The notes: generated from the sequence alone by a model not told the origin. A stretch of 64,000 bases of DNA from Aldrovandia affinis (GCA_029706075.1 JAINUG010000477.1:124001-188000); one strand, 5' to 3'. Positions 1 through 11,654 are shown, counted from the stretch's first letter. Numbers and translations: made by a program.

Positions 1-572
1 ATAATGTAATGTATTAAGGGAAATTAAGGATGGTCGTTTCCTGTCTTTTTACAGAATGTTAAAAATCGCTGGTTTTATCTTTCTCCCCTAATCTGGATAA
101 AAGCATCTGCTAAATGCTTAAAATTAAAAATGATGAACTGTGACTATGACCATAACCGCTCTGCCTCCATTCGCTAACCAACCAACCAATCAATGCTGCG
201 CAACATCTACGTGACATGTTGCGAGTTCGATTTTTGTGCTAGGTACGTGACATCCTCTGCAACATCAACACAACCTCTGCGACGTGTTGCAGAGGATGTC
301 GCATCAGTCTTGCTTACGCAGAATCGCGTAGAGGCCTTTAGGTAAAGTTGTGAAATCCTCTGGTTGCTTTAGCTTGACTGCGCCATTGTTGTACAAAATG
401 AGCGGGAAAAGCGCGACCACAAATACTTGAGGCTCATTGAGGTGTTTCCATTTTCATGTAGGACGTGTTTTTCTCATGTTGAGTGTTTTACGCTGTTTCA
501 AACAATGCACACAGCGCCGCTTTCAAGACACCAGATAATAATTGGTTGACCTGTAGGTGGCCACATGCCAGC
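1..572. other. Noncoding flank upstream of ZNF-1
   Basis: No gene is visible here. Positions 93-126 hold a decayed LINE/SINE tail (CTGGATAAAAGCATCTGC). Positions 335-470 match, in inverted orientation, part of intron 1 of ZNF-4 (about 62437-62580) and the sequence flanking the fold-back element in ZNF-3 (about 49940-50013 and 52039-52085). Left of 335 the similarity stops, so the conserved promoter seen in the other three copies is not in view for ZNF-1. Confidence 0.6.
249..300. repeat. Hairpin with 16-bp perfect stem
   Basis: GACATCCTCTGCAACA at 249-264 is the exact reverse complement of TGTTGCAGAGGATGTC at 285-300, leaving a 20-nt loop. Related partial motifs (GACATGTTGCGAG, CAACATCTACGTG) lie just upstream, so this may be a decayed terminal-inverted-repeat element. 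No coding potential is seen. Confidence 0.6.
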
Positions 573-790
573 AGTGGCAGTGTGGTATAATTGTTAGGGA
601 GCTGGGCTTGTAACATTAAGGCTGCAGGTTCAATTCCCAGGTGGGGGCACTGCTGTTGTACCCTTGAGCTAAAGGAACTTAACCTGAATGGCTTCAGTTA
701 ATATCCAGCTGTATAAATGGATTGTAAAGAAATGTAAGCTGTAAGTCGCTCTGGATAAGAGCGTCTGCTAAATGCCTCAAATGTAAATGC
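573..790 (+). mobile_element. tRNA-derived SINE
   Basis: The 5' part resembles a tRNA promoter, with an A-box-like stretch near 580-600 and B box GGTTCAATTCC at 627-637. The body ends with the tail GTCGCTCTGGATAAGAGCG ... CTGCTAAATGCC. A second copy of the same family is at 55289-55512 and a reversed one at 27500-27672. Its tail is the same as the 3' end of the L2-type LINE fragments in this window, as expected for a SINE mobilised by that LINE. Confidence 0.8.
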
Positions 791-1680
791 ACATGCTTTT
801 TAAGGTCAGGTACATTTTATAGATAAACATGCGTTCATTATATGGCCACAGAAACAGGAATTGACATTTGGTAGCCCCACCCAAGGGGTCACAGCATGAG
901 ATATTGAGTGAAGCAATAATGGACATCTGCCCTCTACCGGTAGATGTGCAGTACAGTTTTGTACAGTGGTGAAAAATGCACATTTTGCTGATTTTTAACT
1001 GTGAAATAAATAACATTACAAACTTTTTTTTACAAGAGATTACTAGTAATGTTAAGTCCATATGGTGTTTGATACAATTCAAAACCTCTTCAGAAATGTG
1101 TGATACTTATTTACTTTTTGTCATTGCATTCTGCTTAGAATCTCATAGCACTGATATATCATATGTAAAGAACACCCCAATTGGCTGTGGTGAACAGGAC
1201 TAAAGGTGTAAGGTGATGCCATTTAGATTTTTTTGCGATGTTTCTTGGTACTTAACATTATTAATAAATATGTATCTAGCTAGGTATGTTGGCCATCTCC
1301 ATTATATCTCAAATATGTGACAGCTAATAGCTCACATTAGCTTAATACCACAACCTGGTAAGCCAGCAGTTAGAGTATGCCCTAATTATATTTACCTTAA
1401 TTTCACATAACACGTCTGTCCAAAACGCACACAAGTAAGCAAGTAAGCTTGTAACAATACAGTTGGATAGCTAACTCACTGTGTATTCTGAAATTAAATG
1501 TTATAAATTTAGTACGAAACAATGCTTGTCTGTTAGTTGACACTGCTTTTTGACATAATTTGCCCATCCTTCCTTCCAAAACGTCCCAATACATTATTTA
1601 GTGCAAACATTCTCCGAAGTAATTCTACCTTCGTAGTATAACCCAAATGTTTTAATTTAAGCTGCCTTTTCATTTTTTAG
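791..1680. other. Noncoding, probable intron 1 of ZNF-1
   Basis: No supported coding region. About 1225-1390 is the reverse complement of intron sequence at 49560-49740 (ZNF-3) and 62040-62240 (ZNF-4), which supports placing this stretch in intron 1. It ends at the acceptor CATTTTTTAG (1671-1680). The equivalent acceptor precedes the coding exon of ZNF-2 at 21943. Confidence 0.55.
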
Positions 1681-1740
1681 CACTGCCTCCTGAGACTGCT
1701 ACCTCCGAATGATGCAAGCAGACTGACAGAGCGGAGAAGA

Positions 1741-4224
1741 ATGGAGTATAATCAGAATGCAGACAACAGGAAGGGGAGGAGCTGCCCTCACTTGTCATGT
1801 CCTTATGAAGACATGAAGGAAGAATCTGTGGTGGACAGCACAGATTATACAGGGGTGGAGCCGAGATCAAGTCTGAACACAAGTGAAAACACAGAGGAGA
1901 AGAAGACTGGATACGGGATGAGCAGGGAGGAAAAAGACATACTGTTCAACATGAAGGAGGAGGAAGGAGAGAGGTCTGTGAGTGTGAAAATGGAGAGGGA
2001 GGATGGTGTGAGAGATGAAGAGCGACTTTGGAGGGAGAAAGAAAAAGAGAGGATTGAACAAGAGAGAGATTTAAACAATCAAATGGCCCAAACTGACAGA
2101 AGGGAGAAGAATGGAGTAAAATCAGAATGTGGGCAACAGGAAGGGGGACTGTCCACTCTTGTCATGTCCTTATTTCTAAAACAGCCGAGGGTGCTGATTC
2201 GCCGACTTGAATTGACAAATATCTCAGTTCCTGTGTCATCACCTCCACATTCCCTGTCCAGCAAAAGAGACCAGGGAACAAGATTTCCATGGAGACTGCA
2301 TGAGCTCTCGCCAGTGAGGAGGTCACTGGGGCGGAACAGGCAGGTCGTGACCCGGAAGATGATTAGCCAATTGGAAATACCCCTGAAAGCTTCATCAATG
2401 AACGGGTAAGAATCATTTGTGAAATGGACAATGTCTCTTCTCGTCATTGCTGTCAAGTCTTACACAAAATAATGTGCCTTTTACAGGAGCTGTGCTGAAG
2501 CCTCCTGTAGCTCTCCTGTCATCACCCCCAGGAACCAAAGCACAGGTTAAGATCCCTGCTAATCATTTTCTCTGACTGCAGGCTGAGCCCTTTGGCCTAG
2601 ACATTGCTAATTCCAGTCATGGCATTGTCAGCCAATAGAAAGGGGATGTAATCATTTAGCAAACAGAAGGGAAGTCTAGCACAGATCTGCAGAGGGTTAG
2701 CTGGTGGCAATGCAGAACATTTAAGAACAAGAAACAAGACAAAAATCCTTAAGCACCATTATTGGACATTTAAGGTTGTATGAAACCAATATTGAGATGA
2801 TTTCTGCTTTATCACTGAGTTGCCTATTTGACTGATTTGACCTTTGTAGGGGAACCCTGAAATAGGGAGAAGATGGGCCTGGAGGGCCAGTGTATCAAAT
2901 CAAATGTATTTGTATAGCGCTTTTTACAATTGAATTGTCACAAAACGCTTAACAGAGGCGGAACCCAGACCTAGACCCTCCCAAAAGCAAGCCTGAAGGC
3001 CTAAAGGCAACAGTGGCAAGGAAAAACTCCCTTGGTAGGGAGAAACCTAGCACTTCTAATGTAAATACACACTTTTCTTGTTTAGTCTTTAGCATTGTAT
3101 CCATTTGTACTTCCTCTGAATTACGGTTGGGCTTATCAGCACCTGCTTACTTTTATATTTCCAAAAAGCTTAATATCTCCTTTACGCCTTATCTCTCCTC
3201 AGGACACCTTTCTGAGGTGTCGTGTCAGGTGTTTACCTGCTCCCATTGCTCATTCGTGCACATGGAGGAAGTGAAACTTCACCAGCACATTGAGAAGGTT
3301 CACCCAGAGGAGTACAGCAGGAGTCTGAGGTCTGGAGGAAAGGGAGCAGAGAACCCACTGCCTCCCAGCAGCACACATCAGCACCCCACACCGCCTAAGA
3401 CTCTCCCCACCCCAACACAGTCACACACAGGCACTCCAGGGCCCCACACATGCTCCCAGTGTGGGAAGAGTTTCACTTATCCAAGTTTACTGACTGTACA
3501 CCAGCGAACTCATACAGGGGAGCGCCCGTACCACTGCTCCCAATGTGGGAAGAGTTTCACTTATTCAAGTTCACTGACTTTACACCAGCGAACTCATTCA
3601 GCGGAGCGTCCGTACCCCTGTTCCCAATGTGGGAAGAGTTTCACTTATCCAAGTTTACTGACTTTACACCAGCGAATTCATACAGGGGAGCGTCCATACC
3701 ACTGCTCCCAATGTGGGCAGAGTTTCACTCGGTCAAGTTCACTGATGCTACACCAGCAAACTCACACAGGGGAGCGCCCGTACCACTGCTCCCAATGTGG
3801 GAAGAGTTTCACTCAGTCATGTTCACTGATGCTACATCAGAAAACTCACACAGGGGAGCGCCCATACCACTGCTCCCAATGTGGGAAGAGTTTCACTCGG
3901 TCAAGTTCACTGACACTACACCAGCGAACTCATACACGGGAGCGCCCGTACCACTGCTCCCAATGTGGGAAGAGTTTCAACACATTGCAGGACCTGAAAC
4001 GACACCAGCGAACTCATACAGGGGAGCGTCCGTACCCCTGCTCCCAATGTTGGAAGAGTTTCAACACATTGTGCCACCTGAAACGACACCTAGTGGTTCA
4101 CACAGGGGAGCGTCCGTACCCCTGCTCCCAATGTGGGAAGAGGTTCAGTGAAGTTAGTAATCTGAGGAGACACCAGCGGATTCACACAAGCGCGCACCCT
4201 AAAGCAGAACCAGGGATGGGGTGA
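1741..4224 (+). CDS. ZNF-1: C2H2 poly-zinc-finger protein, 3 coding exons, 581 aa
   Basis: Model: exons 1741-2405, 2487-2545 and 3203-4224. Donors are GTAAG and GTTAAG, and acceptors are TTTTACAG and CTCCTCAG. Intron phases 2 and 1 fit, giving 582 codons including the stop. A 5' noncoding piece starts at 1681. Exon 1 (221 aa) is acidic and charged, without a KRAB, SCAN or BTB domain that I recognise, and contains two SUMO-consensus motifs (VKME, VKSE). Exon 3 begins with a divergent finger (CSHC...H...H), a Pro/Ser/Thr-rich linker, then nine tandem fingers of the CSQCGKSF type. Helix positions -1,2,3,6 are YSLV, YSSL, YSLL, RSSL, QCSL, RSSL, TQDR, TCHR and ESNR. Finger 8 has CSQCWKSF but keeps its zinc ligands. 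The frame is also open upstream of exon 3 from 3013, but that stretch is intronic and partly LINE-derived. Probable role: nuclear sequence-specific DNA binding; the target is unknown. Confidence 0.85.
2894..3052 (-). mobile_element. LINE 3'-tail insertion in intron of ZNF-1
   Basis: This is the reverse complement of the 3' untranslated tail of LINE D (compare 19020-19146: AGGTTTCTCCCTACCAAGGG, GTTTTTCCTTGCC, TTTTGTGACAATTCAATTG). It is absent at the same point of ZNF-2 (about 23205), ZNF-3 and ZNF-4, so it inserted after the gene copies separated. It supplies the spurious start codon at 3013. Confidence 0.8.
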
Positions 4225-4584
4225 TCGATGAGCTGTGTCCTCCAGCTCGTTGGCTCCAGTCCTTAGCCGCCTGGAACTGTCGCATGCCCAGCCCGAGGCA
4301 GCACACCTGAAGCAGATCTGCTTGTTTACTCTGTATAAAAGCTGCACCCACCTGTGCTCACTTGGCTGAAGTACCATTCAGGGAAAGGGGTGGATGTAGT
4401 GAGAATCAGAATGAAGTGCTCAAAGTTTGAATTTGAGACCCCACACCGTGCTGGATCTCTGTTTGGTGTATTTGGAAAGCTACTTGGATTGCAATTTGGC
4501 TTTTTAGTTTGGACTGGTAACCAACCTACCTGGCCAGTGATGGAGAGTAGCAGTAGGTGTTCGCTAATATGGCGAAACATCAGT
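4225..4584 (+). other. Conserved 3' flank of ZNF-1
   Basis: This stretch is shared with the 3' flanks of ZNF-2, ZNF-3 and ZNF-4. It includes GTATAAAAGCTGCACC at 4332-4347, present with small changes after all four stop codons. It is presumably 3' UTR or flank. I see no AATAAA signal here. Confidence 0.6.
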
Positions 4585-4740
4585 ACATTTACATTTTAAG
4601 CATTTAGCAGACGCTCTTATCCAGAGCGACTTACAGTATGTGCATAAGTACATGGTGGGAACAATCATAGTTCACGCAAGAGAACAGTGCATTAATACAG
4701 CGATAGACTGTTGCAGGCAGCTGCGTACCATACCTGAACC
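4585..4740 (-). mobile_element. L2-type LINE 3'-end fragment with TSD
   Basis: On the minus strand it ends in the tail GTAAGTCGCTCTGGATAAG ... GCTTAAAATGTAAATGT. It is flanked by the direct repeat TCAGT (4580-4584 and 4741-4745). The homologous ZNF-4 flank (58225-58250) has a single TCAGT and no insert, so this is a clean post-duplication insertion. Confidence 0.85.
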
Positions 4741-4745
4741 TCAGT

Positions 4746-5947
4746 GTTGCACCTTTGTGTTATGTGTTATTACACGTTTCACCAAAGTTACTGATGTAGG
4801 TTAATAGGTGTTGAATAAGACAAGCTTGTGAATATTAGCTCCCCACCCACTCAGCCTGCCTTACAGCCTTGCTCATAGTCAGAGATGAGAGATCAGGCAA
4901 AATGCGTGGAAGCAAGCTAGTATAATTTCAATATATAAGAAGGGGACTCTACTGACCCAGGGAACTACTGTCAGTTTAACCTGCATCTCCTGTAAAATAC
5001 TGGGAAGTAGTAGGAGGGACAAGTTGGAATTATTCCTGAAATATAATAGTATTTTAACAGATCGCAAACATTTTTCATGCCTAAAAACGTCCTGGACTTC
5101 TTTGAATAGGCTACAAAGTGTTTTGATTTGAACCAGGCTTATGATATTATATATTTGGACTTTCAAAAAGCATTTGACAAGTTACCACATGAGACACTCA
5201 TTGTTCAAATGAATTCAGTAGGAATTACAGGAGATGTTTCACAGTTGGTTTGTAATTAGCTGCAAGGTCGAATTCAAAAAGTAGGAGCAGTCCTATCTTA
5301 CCTCATCACGGTTGGCAGTGGAGTCCCACAGGGATCGGTGCTAGGAGCTCTGCTCTTCCTTATTTATATAAATGGTCTTGATAGGGATGTTAGTAGTAAA
5401 ATGGTTCCGTTTGCAGACGATCTGAAACTTGGAATCGAATAAGGTAATCCAAAATGACATCCAATATATCTAAATGTGCAGTTATGCATGTGAGAAATGA
5501 AAGTATAAGGAGTATTTTGTAGGAGATGGGAACAAGAATGTGTTCATTTTGAATTTGGAGTTGTAGTTGCACATCTAAGCAGTGCGTTGTAGCAGGCCAA
5601 CCGGATGCTGAGATGTATAGCCAACAGTACTGAGTATGAATCAAAGGAGGTTATATTGATGTTGTATAATTCCCTTTTCGGACCTCACTTGGAGTACTGT
5701 GCAGTTCTGGGCACCACACTACAAGAAAGATGTAGCTCTTGAAAAAGTACAAAGAAGGGCAACTAAATTAGCACCTGATATGAAAGGTAAAAGTTAAGAG
5801 GACTGCTCTCATACAGCACAGTACAATCCTCACCTTCAACCTTCTCATATTTTACAAAATACTAATAAAATGTACATAGTTCATTGGTGTCTGTCTTATT
5901 TTTTATAGCACACATCACTGTTCTGATTATTCACTCATTCATTTCAC
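4746..5947 (+). mobile_element. CR1-type LINE remnant
   Basis: Decayed reverse transcriptase reads forward at about 5190-5442: [20 protein letters not shown] followed by PFADDLKLG (catalytic block degenerate). Near 5600-5880 there is a C-terminal block including STEYESKEVI and HLQPSHILQNTNKM. The frame is broken repeatedly. Inverted counterparts lie 3' of ZNF-3 (44006-45440) and ZNF-4 (55985-58090), so the insertion predates the gene duplications. Confidence 0.8.
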
Positions 5948-8900
5948 AACAAAACCCACGTGCGCACTTGCAATCTGAGGTCCCTGGTCTGTGTTGACAG
6001 TGTCGTTCCTCCTGCATCTCTGAACAACACTCCAGTATTCAACATCAACATCAACATCCCCGCACGGCTACGTGTGAAACGCGAGGGGGCTGTCCTGCAC
6101 AACCTTCGCCCGCTGGCATGGATCCCGCCGCCGTCGGACCATGAAGCCACTGCCGTAGTCCCGACTCCTGTCGAGGTGAAGATGGCGCTTATCAACGCGA
6201 ACCACATCTCCAATAAGACGTTCGTCCTCAATGACTTTGCGACCAAAAACGGGTTGCATTTCTTGATGGTAACTGAAACATGGGTTACCCCTGGTGATTT
6301 TGCTCATCTTGTGGAAATGTGTCCTAGTGACTATAACTTTTAGCACTCCCAGATCATCCGGAAAAGGGGGTGGTCTAGCCTTGGTGTTTAAAAACTCTTT
6401 CAAATGCCATGTTGTGAACTGTGCGCAATTTTCCAGCTTTGAAGTACAGTTGACCATGGCTGATTTGGACAAACCCCTCCTAATCGCCTCGTTTACCGGC
6501 CTCCTAGCAGCAAGGATTTTATTTCCCATTTTTCCGAGTTCCTGTCAAATATCATGTCCAACCATGACAGAATCCTGATTCTTGGTGATTTTAATGTTCA
6601 TGTTTGTTGCCCATCCAAGCCTATGGTGTCTGATTTCATGGAACTGATTGACTCGTTTGAACTCACTTTGCATACCACTACTGCCACCCACAAACTAGGC
6701 CATAAGCTTGACCTAGTTCTAACTCATGATTTTTCAGTGTCTAATGTAAATGTAGATGAAAATGCATGCTCCTCTGATCATTATGCTGTTATGTTCACCT
6801 CCCTCTCTCTCTCCTTCCACCCAGACCCCCCTCCCCTATGCGTCCCTCCCGCAGCATTAACCCCTTGACTGCCAATAAGTTCTCCTCCGCCTTCTTAGTT
6901 GCCCCTAACATCGGCACTATTGAAGCCTCTCCCTCCCACCTTAACATAGATGAACTTACATCCCTGTTTAATTCCACCTGCCTCTCCATTCTGGACTCAG
7001 TAGCCCCCCTTAGACAGAAAAAGCCAAAGTCTAAAGGCCAGCCGTGGCTAAATGACACCACTAGAGCCCAGAGGAGAGAGTACAGGAGAGCAGAGTGTAA
7101 GTGGAATAAGGATAGACTCCATGTTTCCTTCGAAATGCTTAAAGACATTCGCATCAGATACCAGCTAGCAGTTAAAGCAGCGAGAGCCGCATACTTTTCA
7201 GACCTCATCCGCAACTCTCAAAACCCCAAGACCCTCTTTGCCACCATTAACTCTTTAATCAGCCCCCCCTCTAGCACTAGCCTGGATGTGTCTCCTACAA
7301 AATGTGAGGAATTTTTAAAATTCTTCATCAACAAAGTTGAGGACATCAGAAGTAATATCACACCACCTGCATGTAGCCTAGATGTCTCACCGCTCTGCTC
7401 ATCCAACCTGGCCTGTTTTCAACCTATCACTCTCTCTGCTCTCACAGATATAGTCTCAGCTATGAAACCGACCACCTGCCCCCTTGATATAGTTCCCTCT
7501 GCTCTTCTGAAAGAAGTATTTCACACAACTGGCCCCAGCATCCTCTCTATCATTAACACCTCCCTAGTCACTGGTACCGTTCCAACCTGCTTCAGACATG
7601 CAGTGGTCCAGCCCTTCTGAAAAACCCAACCTAGACTTCACCCAGCTCAATAACTACAGGCCAATCTCCAAGCTCCCATTTCTGTCAAAGGTCCTTGAAA
7701 AGGTTGTTCTCTCCCAGCTGTCTCCCTACCTGCACTTGAATAACATCTTGGATACATTTCAGTCAGGCTTTAGAGCCAACCACAGCACAGAGTCTGCCCT
7801 GCTCAAGGTCACCAATGACCTGCTTCTCACTACTGACAACCACGACTGTGCTGTCCTTATGCTCCTAGACCTTAGTGCAGCCTTCGATACGATAGACCAT
7901 AACATCCTTATCGATCGTCTCTGCCAGGCAGTTGGTGTCAGTGGCACAGCTCTATCTTGGTTCACCTCCTACCTCAGTGATAGAAGCTTCTCTGTTAATA
8001 TCGGCAATTGCTCCTCCCCCTCCGCCTCTCTCTCTTGCGGGGTCCCACAAGGCTCCATCCTTGGCCCTATTCTATTCTCTCTGTATATGCTGCCCCTTGG
8101 TTTAGTCATTCAGAAACACAACATCTCTTTCCATTGTTATGCCGACGACACTCAGGTCTATCTCCCCATGAAACCCAATGACAAGTCCAGTGTTGACAGC
8201 CTCCGATCCTGTCTAGATGACATCAAATGCTGGATGGCACAACATTTCTTACAACTCAACGAGTCTAAATGTGAAATCCTCCCTTTTCGGCCCCCAAACA
8301 AAACCAGTGTGATGGCCAGCAGCCTGGGTAACCTGTCTGTCCTAGTTCAGCCCTTTGTTAAAAACCTAGGCGTGTTCTTCGACCCTGAATTTCACTTTGA
8401 CAGGCAGGTGAACTCGGTGGTGAAGGGATGTTTCTTCCAGCTCCGGACCATAGCTAAGATTAAGGCCATTCTCTCCCCTCAGACCTTGAGAGAGTCATTC
8501 ATGCCTTCATATCATCACGACTTGATTATTGTAACTCTCTGTACCTGGGGCTTAATAAGTCGACCATGGCCCGCCTACAGCTACCCCACAACGCTGCTGC
8601 TAGATTGCTCACAGGTACTCGGAAGAGAGCTCATATCACCCTGTCCTTGCCTCCCTTCATTGGCTCCCAGTACACTATAGGATAGATTTTAAAGTTATTT
8701 TATTTGTCTACAAAGCTCTAAATGGTAAGGCCCCCTCCTACCTAGCAGACCTCCTCACCCCCTATACCAACGTCAGGGCCCTCAGATCTGCTGATAAGGG
8801 TCTCCTAACCACCCGTAAGTCCAACCTCAAGTCTAGGGGGCGTGCTTTTGCTGTCGCGACCCTGACCTCTGGAACAGCATCCCCATGTCCATCAGATTTG

Positions 8901-9127
8901 CCCCCTCCATCGAGTCCTTTAAATCTAAGCTCAAAACTCACTAACTATTCCTTAGCGTTCCCCGACTCACACTGACTCCTGCCTTGTTTGTTCTGTTCCT
9001 TTGTATGTCTGTTGGTTGTTTATTTTCTGTTTATTTTTACCCTTAGTCTACCTGTATTGTAAAGCACTTTGGTTGACGAGCGTCATGTTAAATGTGCTAT
9101 ATAAATAAAATTTGATTGATTGATTGA
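5948..9127 (+). mobile_element. LINE C (L2/Rex1-like), 3.2 kb, ORF2 and 3' tail
   Basis: It runs from about 5948 to the tail TGCTATATAAATAAAATTTG plus a run of GATT repeats ending near 9127. The homologous ZNF-4 flank (about 55920-55930) is uninterrupted (TTTCACGTATATC), so this element is specific to copy 1. ORF1 is absent: the element is 5'-truncated or begins near ORF2. The target duplication is not clear. Confidence 0.8.
5960..8950 (+). pseudogene. LINE C ORF2 (endonuclease-reverse transcriptase), frameshifted
   Basis: An apurinic-like endonuclease reads from about 6180 (INANHISNK; VTETWV; LGDFNVHV at 6580-6603; CSSDHYAVMF near 6770). The connector runs through 6838-7620. The reverse transcriptase is in 7598-8500: [52 protein letters not shown] and the catalytic block [10 protein letters not shown] near 8135-8162. 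Frames change near 6340, 6560, 6830, 7610 and 8510, so no full protein is possible. The motif order is that of CR1/L2/Rex1-group non-LTR retrotransposons; the clade is inferred from motif wording, not from a tree. Confidence 0.85.
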
Positions 9128-9432
9128 TATATCTTCTAAACGGTTGTAAAACATGAATTGTGATCACTGCTTTTACAGGAATAGTTCACCCAAATGGCAT
9201 GATTCTGTATTAAAACTGGTAAGTAGTCTGGACTAGTAGTGTTGGCACACTGCCCCATGGCTTCTGCTGCTTTGCTGTTGCTAATGTTAGTTTGTGTTGG
9301 TGAAACAATATTTATTCAAGCAACAGGCTTTTGGGGAGTGAGGGGTATGAATATATGTACAATATAAAATGAGCCAGTACTGTCCAGAATTATATTAATA
9401 CTGAAAAAATGATAGTTAAATTAATGAAATGT
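9128..9432. other. Noncoding flank shared with ZNF-4 locus
   Basis: 9128-9300 matches, inverted, about 55755-55925 beside ZNF-4. It is the right half of the target interrupted by LINE C. No gene is seen in it. Confidence 0.6.
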
Positions 9433-9639
9433 TTAAATTAAATGAGAAATATAAATAATCATGGTGCAGAAGCTGCTCAGGCTGGACTGGGGCAGGCCGC
9501 TGGCAGCCAGCCTCTCCCGCGCTCCCTGACCCTGCTGCTCGTTCCGCCCCGGGCACGGTGGTGGGACCTGAACACCATCGACATCGTCCTCTGGCTCCAG
9601 GACATCACCAGCAGGCAGACAGACATTGTGGAGGACCAC
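9433..9639 (-). pseudogene. Fragment of a Harbinger-type transposase C-terminus
   Basis: The minus-strand reading contains VLHNVCLPAGDVLEPEDD, followed by a basic RERLAAS segment. This resembles the C-terminal end (LHN-C-xx-GD) of DDE_Tnp_4/Harbinger transposases. Only about 65 residues remain and no catalytic residues are present. It could be a decayed transposon or a chance resemblance. It is unlike the transposases at 35.6 and 41.6 kb. Confidence 0.4.
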
Positions 9640-9784
9640 GCAGGCAGTGACCCACGTCAGGGACGAAGGTGATGTAGGGACTGCACATTCCCTAACAAAA
9701 TTATATTTTGAAATGCAATTTCATTTAATATAATTTTGTGTGCTTAACATTTTCCACCATGCATACAGTTTCCTCCCAAGCAGG

Positions 9785-9799
9785 ACTACAATTCCCATG
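9785..9799 (+). promoter_or_regulatory. ZNF143/THAP11-type site (ACTACAATTCCCATG)
   Basis: The string ACTACAATTCCC is the core of the SBS motif bound by ZNF143 and THAP11 at vertebrate promoters. Here it is embedded in the near-palindrome ATTCCCATGGGGAAT. No gene start is evident beside it. The surrounding 9640-10030 sequence has no recognised gene, so a functional role is uncertain. Confidence 0.3.
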
Positions 9800-10051
9800 G
9801 GGAATCCCGATTATGTCATTCGGCCCTGCCTAATAGGATCACATTTCAAACGTACAGTAGACCAAGAGCGGAAATACACAACTCACGCAACGAATAAAAC
9901 CAAAGAGCAATCTCCAGTTTGCTCTTTCTCTTTTCTCTGTTCTTTCCTTCTATCACCAGTGCCTCAAACGAGGCTTCATGAAGACATGCATTTCGTTTAG
10001 CAATGAATGGTTTGTATCCATGACTAACTGTACAAACTTGTAAAATGTATC

Positions 10052-10672
10052 ATGGTTCATGACACTGTTTACCACTGTTGTAGCTGGCATAGCTGCTCAT
10101 TCACTGTCTGCATTAGTAGTAAAATACACCACACGCAGACCCAGGTCTTGCATGTATTCTTAGGGAGTTTAAATAGTTTAAATATCAGTGCTATTCCCCC
10201 GGCAGAGCCTTCGCAGCAAGGCGTTTTTGTCACTGTTCGAGGGAGGCATAGTTGCTGTCCCAAGGAGGTCAGAAACCAAACTCACGTTTCGAATCGTTTC
10301 TCCCCACTCAGTAATACACCTACTGAGAAAGCTCTGATTATTGGCGATTCCATTTTACGAAACGTGAGGATAGAGTCACCAGCAACCATAGTACAATGTT
10401 TGCCTGGGGCCAGAGCTAACGACGTGGACGTGCTAGCTAAGAATAATCGTAAATATTCTACAATTATTATCCACACTGGCACCAACGATGTTCGACTTAG
10501 GCAGTCGGAGATCACTAAAAATAATTTTGTTTCGGTGTGTAAGCTCGCTAAAACACTCAGTCGGGAAGTAATTATTTATGGCCCTATCCCAGCCCATAGG
10601 AGTGACGAAGTCTACAGTAGACTCGCGTTGCTAAATCGCTGGCTGGATAACTGGAGTACTGACAATGACTAG
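10052..10672 (+). pseudogene. LINE D ORF1 with SGNH/esterase domain
   Basis: From about 10318 the protein reads TEKALIIGDSILRNV (nucleophile block GDS), then STIIIHTGTNDVRL (block with the conserved N-D), then a GPIPAHRS stretch. This is the GDSL/SGNH-type esterase known from ORF1 proteins of CR1-group LINEs. The N-terminal roughly 85 residues show no recognisable domain. The frame stops at 10672, but text resembling the rest of the domain (KRDGLHPS-type sequence) continues near 10725 in another frame, so the ORF is broken. Confidence 0.7.
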
Positions 10673-10892
10673 GGCTTCATTAAGAATTGGCCTATTTTTT
10701 TTGGAAAGCCTGGCTTACTGAAGAGAGACGGACTCCACCCGAGCTGTAGAGGTGCTCTTCTACTATGTAGAAATCTTTCTTGTAGTCTAATCTCGCAAAA
10801 TTTGTGGCCTCTCAGAGCGCTAGCCAGGCAGCAGACTTCTGGTCCTAAACTACTGTCTGCTAGCTTCAAAAAACCTGTGACTAGCTTAGCTA

Positions 10893-11654
10893 TTGAGACT
10901 GTCTGTCCCTCGTTTTGGAAATAAAAAGCTATCTGAGCGCACTGGCTGTTGTGGCATTTGTGTACATAATCTTATTTATATTAAAACTTCTCAGCCTGCT
11001 GTAAGTGTTGCCTGTAATAAGAAATATCTTAAATGTGGATTGTTAAATGTTAGATCACTTTCCCCCAAGGCGATTCTTGTGAACGAACTAATCAAGGGCC
11101 ATAGTTTTGACCTGATTACTTTAACTGAAATCTGGCTTAGGCCTGACAAATACAGTGCACTTAATGAGGTATCTCCTGATGGTTATGCCATCTGTCAAGC
11201 ATCGCGTCTGTCCGGTAGAGGGGGCGGTGTTGCTGTGATTTTAGTTTCATACCTAAATGTGGAGATAAGTTCTCCTCTTTTGAATCAATTGTTATGCTTT
11301 CTGGACAGTCAAAAGATAAAGTTACCTCAGTGCAATCCTTCCTCTTAGTAACTATTTATAGACCACCTATAATTCTAATGACTTCATGAACTCGTTTTCT
11401 GATAAGATTGAGACAATCAGAGAACAAATTATGAAAATGACTCCAATATCTAGCACTCCAACTCCCAAGATGGCACAGGGCTATCAGGAGCAGGGTTGCG
11501 TAGAGACCCTTGAGTTTTTCACTCCCTTGGATCTGGACAAATTGAGTAAACTCGTTATGTCCTCCAAATCATCTACATGTCTGTTAGACCCCATACCAAC
11601 AAAGCTTATTAAAGAGCTTTTGCCTGTGCTTGGCCAGCCCATGTTAGATATCAT
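10893..11654 (+). pseudogene. LINE D ORF2, N-terminal part
   Basis: The endonuclease start is visible (GLLNVRSLSPKAILVNELI; ITLTEIWLRPD; SGRGGGVAVI). It is broken near 11345 and joins the connector at 11386 (SSKSSTCLLDPIPTKLIKEL, then GQPMLDI). The endonuclease catalytic GDFN and SDH blocks are missing. The reverse-transcriptase half lies at 17166-18514. Confidence 0.75.

Larger units (their letters stand above)
10030..11654 (+). mobile_element. LINE D, 5' half (interrupted by LINE E)
   Basis: ORF1 with an esterase domain, then the start of ORF2. It stops in the codons for MLDI (11641-11652) where LINE E is inserted, and continues at 17166. The 5' boundary is not resolved. An internal deletion removes most of the endonuclease: after TIYRPP-like sequence near 11350 the text jumps to the connector FSDKIETIREQ near 11392. 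Confidence 0.8.

Noticed and set aside
3013-3202. N-terminal extension giving a 403-codon single-exon zinc-finger ORF
   Set aside because: It begins in a LINE tail absent from the paralogs. The splice-site and phase evidence makes it intron.
3450-4151. Long second-frame reading through the ZNF-1 finger array (repeats of [12 protein letters not shown])
   Set aside because: It is a shadow of the 84-nt finger repeat, which keeps all frames open. There is no independent start context or conservation.
9442-9672. Forward frame of 76 codons
   Set aside because: The opposite strand holds the recognisable transposase-like fragment.
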